A DNA stretch of 64,000 bases from Chitinophagales bacterium. Lineage in GTDB: Bacteria > Bacteroidota > Bacteroidia > Chitinophagales > Chitinophagaceae. Below the pieces are notes generated by a model. The model saw only the letters and a program-made list of their open reading frames with translations, was not told the origin of the DNA and made no database searches. The DNA lies in contig JAURIR010000002.1 of assembly GCA_030832645.1 (NCBI GenBank), forward strand, positions 18,871 through 82,870, written 5' to 3'. Numbering within the stretch: position 1 is the first letter of the stretch; each line of letters opens with the position of its first letter. Shown piece by piece: positions 30,061-38,829 of the stretch. The translations under genes were made by a program, and so were the position numbers.

Positions 30061-30690
30061 ATGGCACTGCATCTTGGAGACGACGTTCCAAATTTTACAG
30101 CAACTACAACTATCGGAGAAATAGATTTTTATGAATTCTTGGGCGACTCTTGGGGGGTATTATTTTCTCATCCTGCCGATTTTACTCCCGTTTGTACAAC
30201 AGAGTTAGGTCGAACAGCGTTGTTAAAAGAAGAGTTTGCAAAAAGAAACGTAAAAGTGTTGGCAGTGAGTGTAGATCCGCTAGACAAACACCGCCAATGG
30301 GTAAACGATATCAATGAGACACAGCACTGCGAGGTAGACTTCCCGATCGTTGCAGACGAAGATCGAACCGTGGCTACGTTGTACGACATGATCCATCCCA
30401 ATGCTTCAGCAACCTTCACTGTTCGCTCACTTTTTATTATTGGTCCGGATAAAAAATTGAAATTATACATCACCTATCCTGCATCAACTGGAAGAAATTT
30501 TGTGGAAGTCCTACGCGTGATTGACTCTTTACAGCTTACGGCGAAGCACAGTGTGGCAACGCCTGCCGATTGGAAACACGGTGAAGACGTGATCGTTGTT
30601 CCTGCTGTTTCAACAGAGGAGGCTATAAAAAAATTTCCCAAAGGTGTTAAAGTAGTAAAACCTTATCTAAGATATACTCCAGAACCCTAA
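30061..30690 (+). CDS. Peroxiredoxin (1-Cys/Prx6-like)
   Basis: LHLGDDVPNFTATTTIGEIDFYEFLGDSWGVLFSHPADFTPVCTTELG; ATG at 30061 preferred. Confidence 0.94.
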   Translation: MALHLGDDVPNFTATTTIGEIDFYEFLGDSWGVLFSHPADFTPVCTTELGRTALLKEEFAKRNVKVLAVSVDPLDKHRQWVNDINETQHCEVDFPIVADEDRTVATLYDMIHPNASATFTVRSLFIIGPDKKLKLYITYPASTGRNFVEVLRVIDSLQLTAKHSVATPADWKHGEDVIVVPAVSTEEAIKKFPKGVKVVKPYLRYTPEP

Positions 30691-30699
30691 AGGAATGAC

Positions 30700-30707
30700 T
30701 ACCTTTG
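30700..30707 (+). promoter_or_regulatory. -7 box (TACCTTTG) exactly 4 nt upstream of rlmN ATG
   Basis: TACCTTTG-TAGC-ATG. Confidence 0.6.
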
Positions 30708-30711
30708 TAGC

Positions 30712-31755
30712 ATGGCAAATGCTGCAAAGCCCAATATCAGAACTCTAAGCAAAGAACAAATTGCCGAGTTCATCGATTCAATTGGCGAAAAAAAATTCAG
30801 GATACAACAGATTTGGGAATGGCTATGGCAAAAACATGCCTTTGATTTCCAATCCATGTCAAATATTTCTAAGCCCCTTCGTGCGCAACTCGAAGAAGCC
30901 TTTTCGTTTCCCTCTCTAAAAGTTAATACCACCCAACACAGCGAGGACGGAACCATTAAAGTAGGTTTCAAAACCTTTGATGGGCACTTGGTAGAGGGAG
31001 TATTGATACCTACAGAAGAGAGAATAACGGCATGTGTATCCTCTCAAATTGGATGTAGTTTGAGTTGCAAGTTCTGCGCTACAGGTTACATGGAGCGAAA
31101 AAGAAATTTGAATTTTGATGAAATTTATGATGAAGTGGTCTTGTTGAACCAGCTTTCTCATCAGCATCACAATAAAAAACTGACAAACATTGTTTTCATG
31201 GGCATGGGAGAGCCTTTGCTCAACTACCGCAACGTACTGAGGGCCATTGAACGAATCACCGCTTTAGACGGTCTGGCCATGAGTCCTCGAAGAATTACTG
31301 TTTCAACAGCAGGTGTTGCAAAACAGATCATGCAATTGGGCGACGATAAAGTACGGTTCAAATTGGCATTGTCTCTGCACGCAGCCAATGACAGAAAGCG
31401 AAATCAAATCATGCCTATCAACGAAACCAACGATTTGAAATCGATCATCGAAGCGTTGAATTACTTCTATCAGCAAACTGAAAACGAGATTACGTTGGAA
31501 TATATTTTGTTCGATCAATTCAACGACTCATTCGAAGATGCTGGAGAACTTATTAAGGTCTACCGACAGGTACCTGCCGATCTTGTAAATATCATCGAGT
31601 ACAATCCAATCGACTTTGCCAGATTTAAGAAGCCGAGCGAAGAAAAAACAGAAGCATTCATGAGTTATCTCGAAAAAAACCGCGTCAATGCACGATTGAG
31701 AAAAAGCAGAGGAAAAGATATTGATGCGGCCTGCGGACAATTGGCCAACAAATAA
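30712..31755 (+). CDS. rlmN: 23S rRNA (adenine2503-C2)/tRNA A37 methyltransferase, radical SAM
   Basis: CVSSQIGCSLSCKFCATGYMERKRNLNFDEI (CxxxCxxC), NIVFMGMGEPLLNYRNV, RITVSTAGVAKQI. Confidence 0.97.
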   Translation: MANAAKPNIRTLSKEQIAEFIDSIGEKKFRIQQIWEWLWQKHAFDFQSMSNISKPLRAQLEEAFSFPSLKVNTTQHSEDGTIKVGFKTFDGHLVEGVLIPTEERITACVSSQIGCSLSCKFCATGYMERKRNLNFDEIYDEVVLLNQLSHQHHNKKLTNIVFMGMGEPLLNYRNVLRAIERITALDGLAMSPRRITVSTAGVAKQIMQLGDDKVRFKLALSLHAANDRKRNQIMPINETNDLKSIIEALNYFYQQTENEITLEYILFDQFNDSFEDAGELIKVYRQVPADLVNIIEYNPIDFARFKKPSEEKTEAFMSYLEKNRVNARLRKSRGKDIDAACGQLANK

Positions 31756-31791
31756 TTCATTGATTCATTTCTCCTATACAATCTCTTATAT

Positions 31792-32733
31792 ATGAAACGC
31801 ACGGATAATTTTTCAAAGTTCGCACCCAAGAAAAAAAACAGTGCTGTCAAAGAGGCCTTCCGTCAGGAAAAGAAAAAATGGAAAAAGGAACGATCAGAGG
31901 CCATTGAAAAGAAAAAGCTGGAGATCAGAACCGGCGTGTCAAAAAAATCATCTACCACAGCTCCCGCTACCATCACTGTTCGCAAGATGGATAAAACCAT
32001 GCCCTTGAATAAATATGTTGCACATTGCGGCATTTGTTCAAGACGCGATGCAGTGCCATTGATCAAAGACGGAAAAATGAAAGTGAACGATGTGGTAATC
32101 GTCGAGCCCGGATTTAAAGTAGCACCCAACGATATTGTGCTTTTTAATGGAAAAAAAATCTATCCCGAAAAAAATCTGGTTTATATTCTATTGAATAAAC
32201 CCAAAGATTATATTACTACCCTGGAAGATCCACAAGGGCGCAAAACCGTATTGGATTTATTAAAAGGAATTACTTCCGAGAGGGTGTATCCTGTTGGTAG
32301 ATTGGATAGAAACACTACAGGTGTTTTGTTGATCACAAACGATGGAGACTTGGCGCAAAAACTTTCTCATCCATCCAACGAAGTAAAAAAAGTATACGAA
32401 GCCAAACTTGATAAGCCCCTTTCTAAAGTTGATTTCGATAGAATTTTAAGAGGAGTAAAACTCGAAGACGGCCTTGTAAAAGCTGATGCACTTGCATATG
32501 CCGATCCAAAAGACAAAGCAGTAGTTGGAATTGAGTTACACAGCGGAAAGAACAGAGTGGTTAGAAGGATGTTCGAATGCCTTGGATACGATGTAAAAAA
32601 TCTTGATCGTGTGATGTTTGCTAATTTGACCAAGAAAAATGTTGAACGAGGTAAATGCAGGATGTTAAATGAAAAAGAAATTCGTCTCCTGAAATTCATG
32701 AACAGTTCTTTTTTAAAAGAGAAAAAAGATTAA
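31792..32733 (+). CDS. RsuA/RluB-family pseudouridine synthase with basic N-terminal extension
   Basis: PLNKYVAHCGICSRRDAVPLIKDGKMKVNDVV S4 domain; RVYPVGRLDRNTTGVLLITNDGDLAQKLSHPS; Lys-rich N-terminus. Confidence 0.93.
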   Translation: MKRTDNFSKFAPKKKNSAVKEAFRQEKKKWKKERSEAIEKKKLEIRTGVSKKSSTTAPATITVRKMDKTMPLNKYVAHCGICSRRDAVPLIKDGKMKVNDVVIVEPGFKVAPNDIVLFNGKKIYPEKNLVYILLNKPKDYITTLEDPQGRKTVLDLLKGITSERVYPVGRLDRNTTGVLLITNDGDLAQKLSHPSNEVKKVYEAKLDKPLSKVDFDRILRGVKLEDGLVKADALAYADPKDKAVVGIELHSGKNRVVRRMFECLGYDVKNLDRVMFANLTKKNVERGKCRMLNEKEIRLLKFMNSSFLKEKKD

Positions 32734-33454
32734 ACACCAGCCACATATTCTATTTGAAAACGACCACTTGATTGCTATAAATAAGCCATCGGGTTGGCTC
32801 TCTATTCCAGACCGGCACGATCCGGAAATCCCTTCAATAAAAACTTGGTTGGAAAAAAAGTACACTTCTATTTATATCATCCATCGCATTGATCGCGACA
32901 CCAGTGGTTTGATGCTCTTTGCTAAAAATGCCGAAGCACATCAGTACTATAATCAGCTTTTTGAAAAAAGGGCTGTAGAAAAAAAATATCACGGATTGCT
33001 ATTGGGTGCTCTTTCGCAAGAGCATGGAACCATTGAGCAGCCGATTGAGCAACATCCATCTATTGCCGGTAAAATGCGCGTGGGTAGAAGCGGAAAGCCT
33101 TCGATTACTCATTTCAAGGTGGTAGAGCGGTTTCGCGGTTTCACCTGGGTTGAATTTGGTATTGAAACAGGAAGAACACATCAGATAAGGGTTCACATGC
33201 AAGACATGGGGTATTCATTGCTTTGCGATCCTTTGTACGGAACTGCACAGCCCCTTTTGCTTTCATCCCTAAAAAAGAAATTCAAATTATCGAAGGCCGA
33301 CGAAGAAGAGCGCCCTTTACTCAATCGATTGGCTCTTCATGCTTACAGTATTGAATTGAAGGATCTAGATAATAAACTCTTGAAAATAGTTGCACCCATT
33401 TCGAAGGACCTGGAAGTTGCCTTAATGCAATTGAGAAAACATGCTATCGCTTAA
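32729..33454 (+). CDS. RluA-family pseudouridine synthase (probable non-ATG start)
   Basis: (I)KHQPHILFENDHLIAINKPSGWLSIPDRHDP ... IIHRIDRDTSGLMLFAKNAEAHQ; coding similarity extends upstream of TTG 32768, nearest plausible initiator is ATT 32729. Confidence 0.85.
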   Translation: MKHQPHILFENDHLIAINKPSGWLSIPDRHDPEIPSIKTWLEKKYTSIYIIHRIDRDTSGLMLFAKNAEAHQYYNQLFEKRAVEKKYHGLLLGALSQEHGTIEQPIEQHPSIAGKMRVGRSGKPSITHFKVVERFRGFTWVEFGIETGRTHQIRVHMQDMGYSLLCDPLYGTAQPLLLSSLKKKFKLSKADEEERPLLNRLALHAYSIELKDLDNKLLKIVAPISKDLEVALMQLRKHAIA

Positions 33455-34808
33455 AGGCCTTCGATAGATCGTTGATCGAGTAGGATTTCTGTTCTCCCGA
33501 ACCTAGGTTTTTTACCAACGCAGTATGAAGTTTGACTTCCTCTTCTCCAAGAATTACCACAAACGGAATTGATTTTTTCTCTGCATATTTGAATTGCTTG
33601 TCGAACTTTGCATTTTCGTGAAATATTTCGCAGGCAATGCCTGCTGATCTCAATTGCATTGCTGTGTTGAGCAGATGTTGTATGTCTACCCCTGTTTGAA
33701 ATATCAATGCAACGCTTCCCTGTTGTATGTTTTCGGGAAATACATTCAGTTCTTCCATCACATCATAGATGCGATCAACACCGAATGAAATACCTACACC
33801 GGCAATTCCTTTTACGCCGAATAATCCTGTGAGGTCATCGTACCTTCCACCACCACCAATGCTTCCCATTTCAACACCAAGTGCCTTTACTTCAAAAATG
33901 GTTCCAGTATAATAGTTCAAACCCCTCGCAAGAGATGGATCGATGACTACAGTCGACGAATTATTTACAGCTTCAATATTTTGAAGAATCTGGTTCATCT
34001 CTTCCAACCCTTGTTGCCCTGTTTCATTGTTTCCGACAAGTTGCTTCAAGGCAGCAAGGATGGCATCTTTGCTCCCTTTGATAGAAATATATTTTTCTAT
34101 AGTGTTAACATGATCAAGTGAAATTTCTCTTTCGATTAATTCTGCCTTCACTTTTTCCCACCCAATTTTATCCAATTTGTCAATTGCAATAGTAATATTC
34201 GTCATGTTTGCAATGCTGCCACATAGTTCCGCCAATGCTTGAAGAATCTTTCTGTTGTTGATGTGAATTTCAACAGGCACTTTCAGTGCTTTGAATACGT
34301 TGATATAAATGAGAGCAAGTTCAACCTCGTGCAGCAGTGAACTGCTTCCAGCAATATCTGCATCGCATTGATAGAACTCTCTGTATCTTCCTCTTTGCGG
34401 GCGATCTGCTCTCCATACGGGTTGCATCTGGTAGCGCTTGAAAGGAAAGCTAAGTTGTCCATGATGCATGGCCACATACCGAGCAAATGGAATAGTAAGA
34501 TCATAGCGCAATGCACGTTCAGTGATTCCCTTAGAAGTTTTTCCATTCAATACTGCATCAAAATCTATCTTGGCAGTTTCGTGTTTGTCGGGATGATTCA
34601 ATCCATTGTTAAGAATCTTAAAAATCAATTTGTCTCCTTCCTCGCCGTACTTTCCCATCAATGTTTCGATATTTTCCATCGCCGGTGTTTCCAATGGTTC
34701 AAAACCATACAATTCAAAAACATTTCGAATGGAATCGAAAATGAAATTTCTTTTACGCAGTACAGCTGCTGAAAAATCCCTGGTTCCTTGCGGAAGGCTT
34801 GGCTTCAT
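33444..34808 (-). CDS. hisS: Histidyl-tRNA synthetase
   Basis: LPQGTRDFSAAVLRKRNFIFD, QMQPVWRADRPQRGRYREFYQCDADIAG, ARGLNYYTGTIFEV, GSIGGGGRYDDLTGLFG. Confidence 0.97.
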   Translation of the reverse strand: MKPSLPQGTRDFSAAVLRKRNFIFDSIRNVFELYGFEPLETPAMENIETLMGKYGEEGDKLIFKILNNGLNHPDKHETAKIDFDAVLNGKTSKGITERALRYDLTIPFARYVAMHHGQLSFPFKRYQMQPVWRADRPQRGRYREFYQCDADIAGSSSLLHEVELALIYINVFKALKVPVEIHINNRKILQALAELCGSIANMTNITIAIDKLDKIGWEKVKAELIEREISLDHVNTIEKYISIKGSKDAILAALKQLVGNNETGQQGLEEMNQILQNIEAVNNSSTVVIDPSLARGLNYYTGTIFEVKALGVEMGSIGGGGRYDDLTGLFGVKGIAGVGISFGVDRIYDVMEELNVFPENIQQGSVALIFQTGVDIQHLLNTAMQLRSAGIACEIFHENAKFDKQFKYAEKKSIPFVVILGEEEVKLHTALVKNLGSGEQKSYSINDLSKAFKR

Positions 34809-34812
34809 GTTG

Positions 34813-34820
34813 TAAAGTTA
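34813..34820 (-). promoter_or_regulatory. -7-like box (TAACTTTA) exactly 4 nt upstream of hisS ATG
   Basis: Minus strand reads TAACTTTA-CAAC-ATG. Confidence 0.45.
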
Positions 34821-35288
34821 AGGCTGTTTTGTGGATGTATGACTTTCAATTAGCGCTTCACAGGCCTGATCAATGAGGTCGTATACTTCGTGAAAGGCGG
34901 CTTCTGATTTCGACCAGGGATCCGGTACGTCCATATTGCTGCCCGGAAAAATAAAATTCATGAGGAGGGGAGTTCTCTTTTCTTCAAATTTCTGTCTTGC
35001 TATGTATCGGATATCACTCCATACATCGTTGGCCATGGGAATGATGAGATCGTATTCATCGAAATCGATCGGTCTAAATGCTCTTGATCGTTGGTTGGAA
35101 ATATCTATACCATTCAATTTTGCAACCATTTGAGAAAGATAATGAGGTGGTTCGCCGTTGTGGTATCCATTGGTGCCGGCACTGTCTACCTTCCATTTCA
35201 ATCCCTTTATTCTGCATTTTTCCTGAAGGATTCCCTCTGCCAGGGGGCTTCGGCAAATATTGCCGAGGCAGACCATCAATACTCTCAT
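34818..35288 (-). CDS. Low-molecular-weight protein-tyrosine phosphatase
   Basis: MRVLMVCLGNICRSPLAEG (CxxxxxR[ST]P-loop), DVPDPWSKSEAAFHEVYDLI; start set at MRVLMV. Confidence 0.93.
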   Translation of the reverse strand: MRVLMVCLGNICRSPLAEGILQEKCRIKGLKWKVDSAGTNGYHNGEPPHYLSQMVAKLNGIDISNQRSRAFRPIDFDEYDLIIPMANDVWSDIRYIARQKFEEKRTPLLMNFIFPGSNMDVPDPWSKSEAAFHEVYDLIDQACEALIESHTSTKQP

Positions 35289-35301
35289 ACTGGCTTTTTT
35301 A

Positions 35302-35309
35302 CAAATATA
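35302..35309 (-). promoter_or_regulatory. -7 box TATATTTG upstream of LMW phosphatase gene
   Basis: CAAATATA on + strand = TATATTTG on -, 13 nt before ATG at 35288. Confidence 0.5.
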
Positions 35310-35424
35310 GATGGATTGGGGCACAGGCATTTTTACACGTAACGGTAAAAAATGCAAGGAAATTAAACCGGAAGTCATCTATTCCATGAGAACAGATTTC
35401 ATAAATTGCACGACATACATTTAT

Positions 35425-35655
35425 ATGAGTACTGAATTGTTCAAGGAGAGAGAGGAAAAAAGACAAAAAGGTTTCAGAACCATTTACGATTATACCATGG
35501 GAATACTATGGTTGGGAGCAGGTTTGTTTTTTCTTTTGAATAAATACCTGGTGAAAGGATTTGCATTTGATTCACTCACCTCTTCACTTTTTGGAATAAC
35601 ATGTCTTTGCTACGGAGTGTTTAGATTGTACAGGGGGATGGCAGCAAAAAAATAA
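35425..35655 (+). CDS. Small two-TM membrane protein
   Basis: MSTELFKEREEKRQKGFRTIYDYTMGILWLGAGLFFLLNKYLVKGFAFDSLTSSLFGITCLCYGVFRLYRG; directly upstream of PstS-like gene. Confidence 0.7.
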   Translation: MSTELFKEREEKRQKGFRTIYDYTMGILWLGAGLFFLLNKYLVKGFAFDSLTSSLFGITCLCYGVFRLYRGMAAKK

Positions 35656-35659
35656 TTCC

Positions 35660-36592
35660 ATGAAAAAATCCTATTTACAATTCGTAGTTTTCTTTACGTT
35701 TCTTTTATTCTCGCTGGCCTGTTCGCAAAAAGGAAAGAAAGCAAAAGTGATTCTGGGAGATGATACCCTCACAACGGGTACCATCCATATCAGCGTAGAC
35801 GAAACATTTGCACCCATTATCGATTCCCAGATCAAAGTGTTTATGTCGCAGCACCCAGAAGCAAAAATTATTCCCCACTATAAGCCCGAAGCAGAATGCA
35901 TCAAGGATCTTTTGAATGATACAACCCGCATGGTGATCATTACCCGTGGACTCACCGAAAATGAAATTCCTTTTTACCAGGATACACTATCTTTTGTACC
36001 CATGTACGGAAGACTTGCTACGGATGCAGTAGCATTAATCACAAATAATAATTGCAAAGACTCTCTTTTTTCGGTGGCTGAAATACGATCGATGTTGAAT
36101 GGAACCACTGGGTACAAATATGAATTGGTGATGGACGGACTGAAAGCAACCAGTACGGTTCGCTTTTTAATTGATTCTGTTTTAAAAGGGCAACCCTTGA
36201 AAGGGAAAGTGCTGGCAGCGCAAAACTCTCAGGGAGTCATCGATTATGTGGCTTCCCATCCCAATGCGCTTGGATTTATTGGGGTCAGTTGGATTGGAAA
36301 CAAGGAAGATTCGAGTCAGCTCAGTTTTCAGAAAAAAGTGAAAATTGCGGCCTTGCAATGCTCAAAATGTGAAGAAGAAATTTATGTGCGCCCCTACCAG
36401 GCTAATATTGCTCTGAAACGCTATCCATTAAACCGGGGGATTTATTATGTTCTGAAAGAGAATTTCGCCGGACTGGGTAAGGGTTTTGTCAATTTCTTAA
36501 CACATGAAAAAGGCCAACTTATCTTCAGGAGGGGGTATCTTGTACCCGACAGGATGGCCCTGCAAATTAGAAAAGCAAATGTTTCAGAATAA
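35660..36592 (+). CDS. PstS-like periplasmic substrate-binding lipoprotein
   Basis: Lipobox FSLAC; GTIHISVDETFAPIIDSQIKVFMSQHPEAKIIPHYKPEAECIKDLLNDTTRMVIITRGLTENE, ALGFIGVSWIG. Confidence 0.83.
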   Translation: MKKSYLQFVVFFTFLLFSLACSQKGKKAKVILGDDTLTTGTIHISVDETFAPIIDSQIKVFMSQHPEAKIIPHYKPEAECIKDLLNDTTRMVIITRGLTENEIPFYQDTLSFVPMYGRLATDAVALITNNNCKDSLFSVAEIRSMLNGTTGYKYELVMDGLKATSTVRFLIDSVLKGQPLKGKVLAAQNSQGVIDYVASHPNALGFIGVSWIGNKEDSSQLSFQKKVKIAALQCSKCEEEIYVRPYQANIALKRYPLNRGIYYVLKENFAGLGKGFVNFLTHEKGQLIFRRGYLVPDRMALQIRKANVSE

Positions 36593-36640
36593 AATATTGA
36601 TTTCTTACATTTACACCCCTTAAAAATCAAACTGCCACGT

Positions 36641-38260
36641 ATGAAGATGAGATTTGTGATTGCTGCCTTGTTTCTTGCATCTGCTGTATCCGCACAAACG
36701 GTGCAGGAGGGTAGAAAACTCTTGTTGAGTCAGCGTTATCGTTCTGCAAAAGAAACACTCGAAAAAGTGGTAGCTGGTGCTCCAACGAATGCCGAAGCAA
36801 TTTATTGGTTGGCACAAGTAAACTTTGAATCAAAAAATGCCTCCGCTGCCAAAGAGATTCTCCGCAAAGGAATGGAGGGTGCCAATGGCAGTAATCCGTT
36901 ATTGTTGGTAGCAATGGGTCAAGCAGAGCTTACAGAGAAAAAAGCGAACGATGCACGTCAGCGTTTTGAAACTGCTATTTCTCTAACCAAGGCGAAAGAT
37001 GCAAGTATTCTAACCGCAATTGGTAAAGCCAATTTGGAAGATGGCGGTGATTATGCCTACGGAATTGAAAAACTAAAGTTGGCTGCCACGTTGAAGAACT
37101 TCAACGATCCCATGGCATATGTTTACATGGGCGATTTATATAGAAAGTTAATGGACGGCGGCGGAGCTGTTTCTTCTTATGAAAATGCACTCTTGAAAGA
37201 TCCTAAACTGGCAGTTGCTAAATACAAGATTGGTAAAATTTACCTCACTCAAGGTAGTGAGCAGAAAGAGATTTTCTTGGGTAAATTCAACGATGCCATC
37301 AACGACGATCCTACGTTTGCACCTGCATTGTACGAGATGTATGTTTACTACTTCTTCAGGGATGTTGTAAAAGCAACAGACTACTTCAATAAGTACAAAC
37401 CCAATGCTGATCCTGGTCCTGCGCTCGATTACGAAGAAGCTAGCTTGCAATTTGCTGCAGGTGATTTCAAGAATGCCATTGCAAAAGCAGAGGCGTTGCT
37501 AACAGCACAAGGAGACAAAGCCGATGCCAGGTTGTATAGATTAAAGGCGTATAGCTACGACAAGATGAATGATTCTGCACAGGCACTTGCTCAATTGGAA
37601 ACTTTCTTTCAAAAAGCAACCGCAGATCAGCTGAATCCAGAAAACTATTATGTTGCAGCAGTCAATGCAGCAAAAATGAAGAGCGATCCTGCGAAAGTGG
37701 ATAATTACTTCATGAAAGCAATCAATGCAGACACTGCAGTAGCCAATAAATTAGACTATGCGAAAAAAGCGGCTGACTTCTTTAAAAAATCTGCCAACGT
37801 TGCTCAATCTGCATTGTGGTTAACACGAGTGCTCGGATTGAATCCTAAAACAAGTAAGGTGGATCTATACAATGCTGGTTTTGAAAACTTCAAGGCCGGG
37901 CAGTTTAAAACTGCAGACAGCATTTTCACAGTGTATAAGACCAATTTCCCTGCCGAAGTATACGGGCACTACTGGTCGTTCAGGTCTCTATCTGTTATCG
38001 ATTCAACCATGGAACTAGGTTTGGCAATTCCGGATTGTGAGAAATTTATTTCAATTGCAGAGGTAGATAAATCAAAGAACAAAAGCACGTTGATAACTGC
38101 TTATGGGTACCTTGCTGGGTACACTGCTAACATCAAAAAAGACCTTGCATTGGCCTCCAGTTACCTGGATAAAATCATTGAGATTGATCCAAACAACCAG
38201 GATGCCATAAAGAACCGGGAAATCCTCCAAAAAGCACTGGCGGTACCGCCGAAAAAATAG
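36641..38260 (+). CDS. Exported tetratricopeptide-repeat protein
   Basis: Signal peptide (MKMRFVIAALFLASAVSAQ) and multiple TPR-like helical repeats. Confidence 0.8.
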   Translation: MKMRFVIAALFLASAVSAQTVQEGRKLLLSQRYRSAKETLEKVVAGAPTNAEAIYWLAQVNFESKNASAAKEILRKGMEGANGSNPLLLVAMGQAELTEKKANDARQRFETAISLTKAKDASILTAIGKANLEDGGDYAYGIEKLKLAATLKNFNDPMAYVYMGDLYRKLMDGGGAVSSYENALLKDPKLAVAKYKIGKIYLTQGSEQKEIFLGKFNDAINDDPTFAPALYEMYVYYFFRDVVKATDYFNKYKPNADPGPALDYEEASLQFAAGDFKNAIAKAEALLTAQGDKADARLYRLKAYSYDKMNDSAQALAQLETFFQKATADQLNPENYYVAAVNAAKMKSDPAKVDNYFMKAINADTAVANKLDYAKKAADFFKKSANVAQSALWLTRVLGLNPKTSKVDLYNAGFENFKAGQFKTADSIFTVYKTNFPAEVYGHYWSFRSLSVIDSTMELGLAIPDCEKFISIAEVDKSKNKSTLITAYGYLAGYTANIKKDLALASSYLDKIIEIDPNNQDAIKNREILQKALAVPPKK

Positions 38261-38262
38261 CG

Positions 38263-38292
38263 AAAAGGGACAATTTAAATTGTCCCTTTTTT
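38263..38292 (+). terminator. Intrinsic terminator after TPR gene, before nuo operon
   Basis: Perfect palindrome AAAAGGGACAATTT|AAATTGTCCCTTTT followed by T. Confidence 0.8.
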
Positions 38293-38327
38293 GTTGCTAG
38301 AGTTTAATTTTTTCATCCCGATTTGCC

Positions 38328-38335
38328 TAACTTTG
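38328..38335 (+). promoter_or_regulatory. -7 box TAACTTTG upstream of nuoA
   Basis: TAACTTTG matches TAnnTTTG, 18 nt before ATG 38354. Confidence 0.55.
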
Positions 38336-38353
38336 CGCCATCAAATTCAACCG

Positions 38354-38770
38354 ATGTATAAGGCTATGCTCCTTCAGTCTTCTTTGCTCGGACAAACCGC
38401 TCAAATCAGTAAGGCCAGCGATTACTTCCCCATCGGTATCCAACTGGGTTTTGCAGTTGTATTGGTAACAATTATGATCCTTGGTTCCCAGCTGTTAGGG
38501 CCCAAGAGAAAGACATCCGATAAACTACAGGTTTTTGAAAGCGGTATAGAACAATTTGGTAATGCGCGCCAACCAATGGCGATTAAATATTTTCTGGTAG
38601 CGATCCTTTTCGTGTTGTTTGATGTAGAGGTTATTTTCTTCTATCCTTATGCTGTTAATTTCAAGGCATTGGGATGGGATGGATTCTATGCAGTTCTGAT
38701 GTTTATAGGTTTTTTCCTTGCGGGATTTATCTACATCATCAAGAAAGGCGCTCTGCATTGGGAAGAATAA
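38354..38770 (+). CDS. nuoA: NADH-quinone oxidoreductase subunit A
   Basis: SDKLQVFESGIEQFGNARQPMAIKYFLVAILFVLFDVEVIFFYPYAV; operon context. Confidence 0.94.
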   Translation: MYKAMLLQSSLLGQTAQISKASDYFPIGIQLGFAVVLVTIMILGSQLLGPKRKTSDKLQVFESGIEQFGNARQPMAIKYFLVAILFVLFDVEVIFFYPYAVNFKALGWDGFYAVLMFIGFFLAGFIYIIKKGALHWEE

Positions 38771-38829
38771 AATTTAAATGCTCTTTGAAAAACAACTTCA
38801 ACGGGCATTTGTTATTATAAAAAAATAGT

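Noticed and set aside
32719-32735. A-AAA-AAG heptamer at the end of the RluB-like gene, considered as a -1 frameshift site fusing it to the RluA-like gene
   Set aside because: Heptamer is not in the slippery phase, and a -1 shift would not enter the RluA frame; ATT initiation is simpler.
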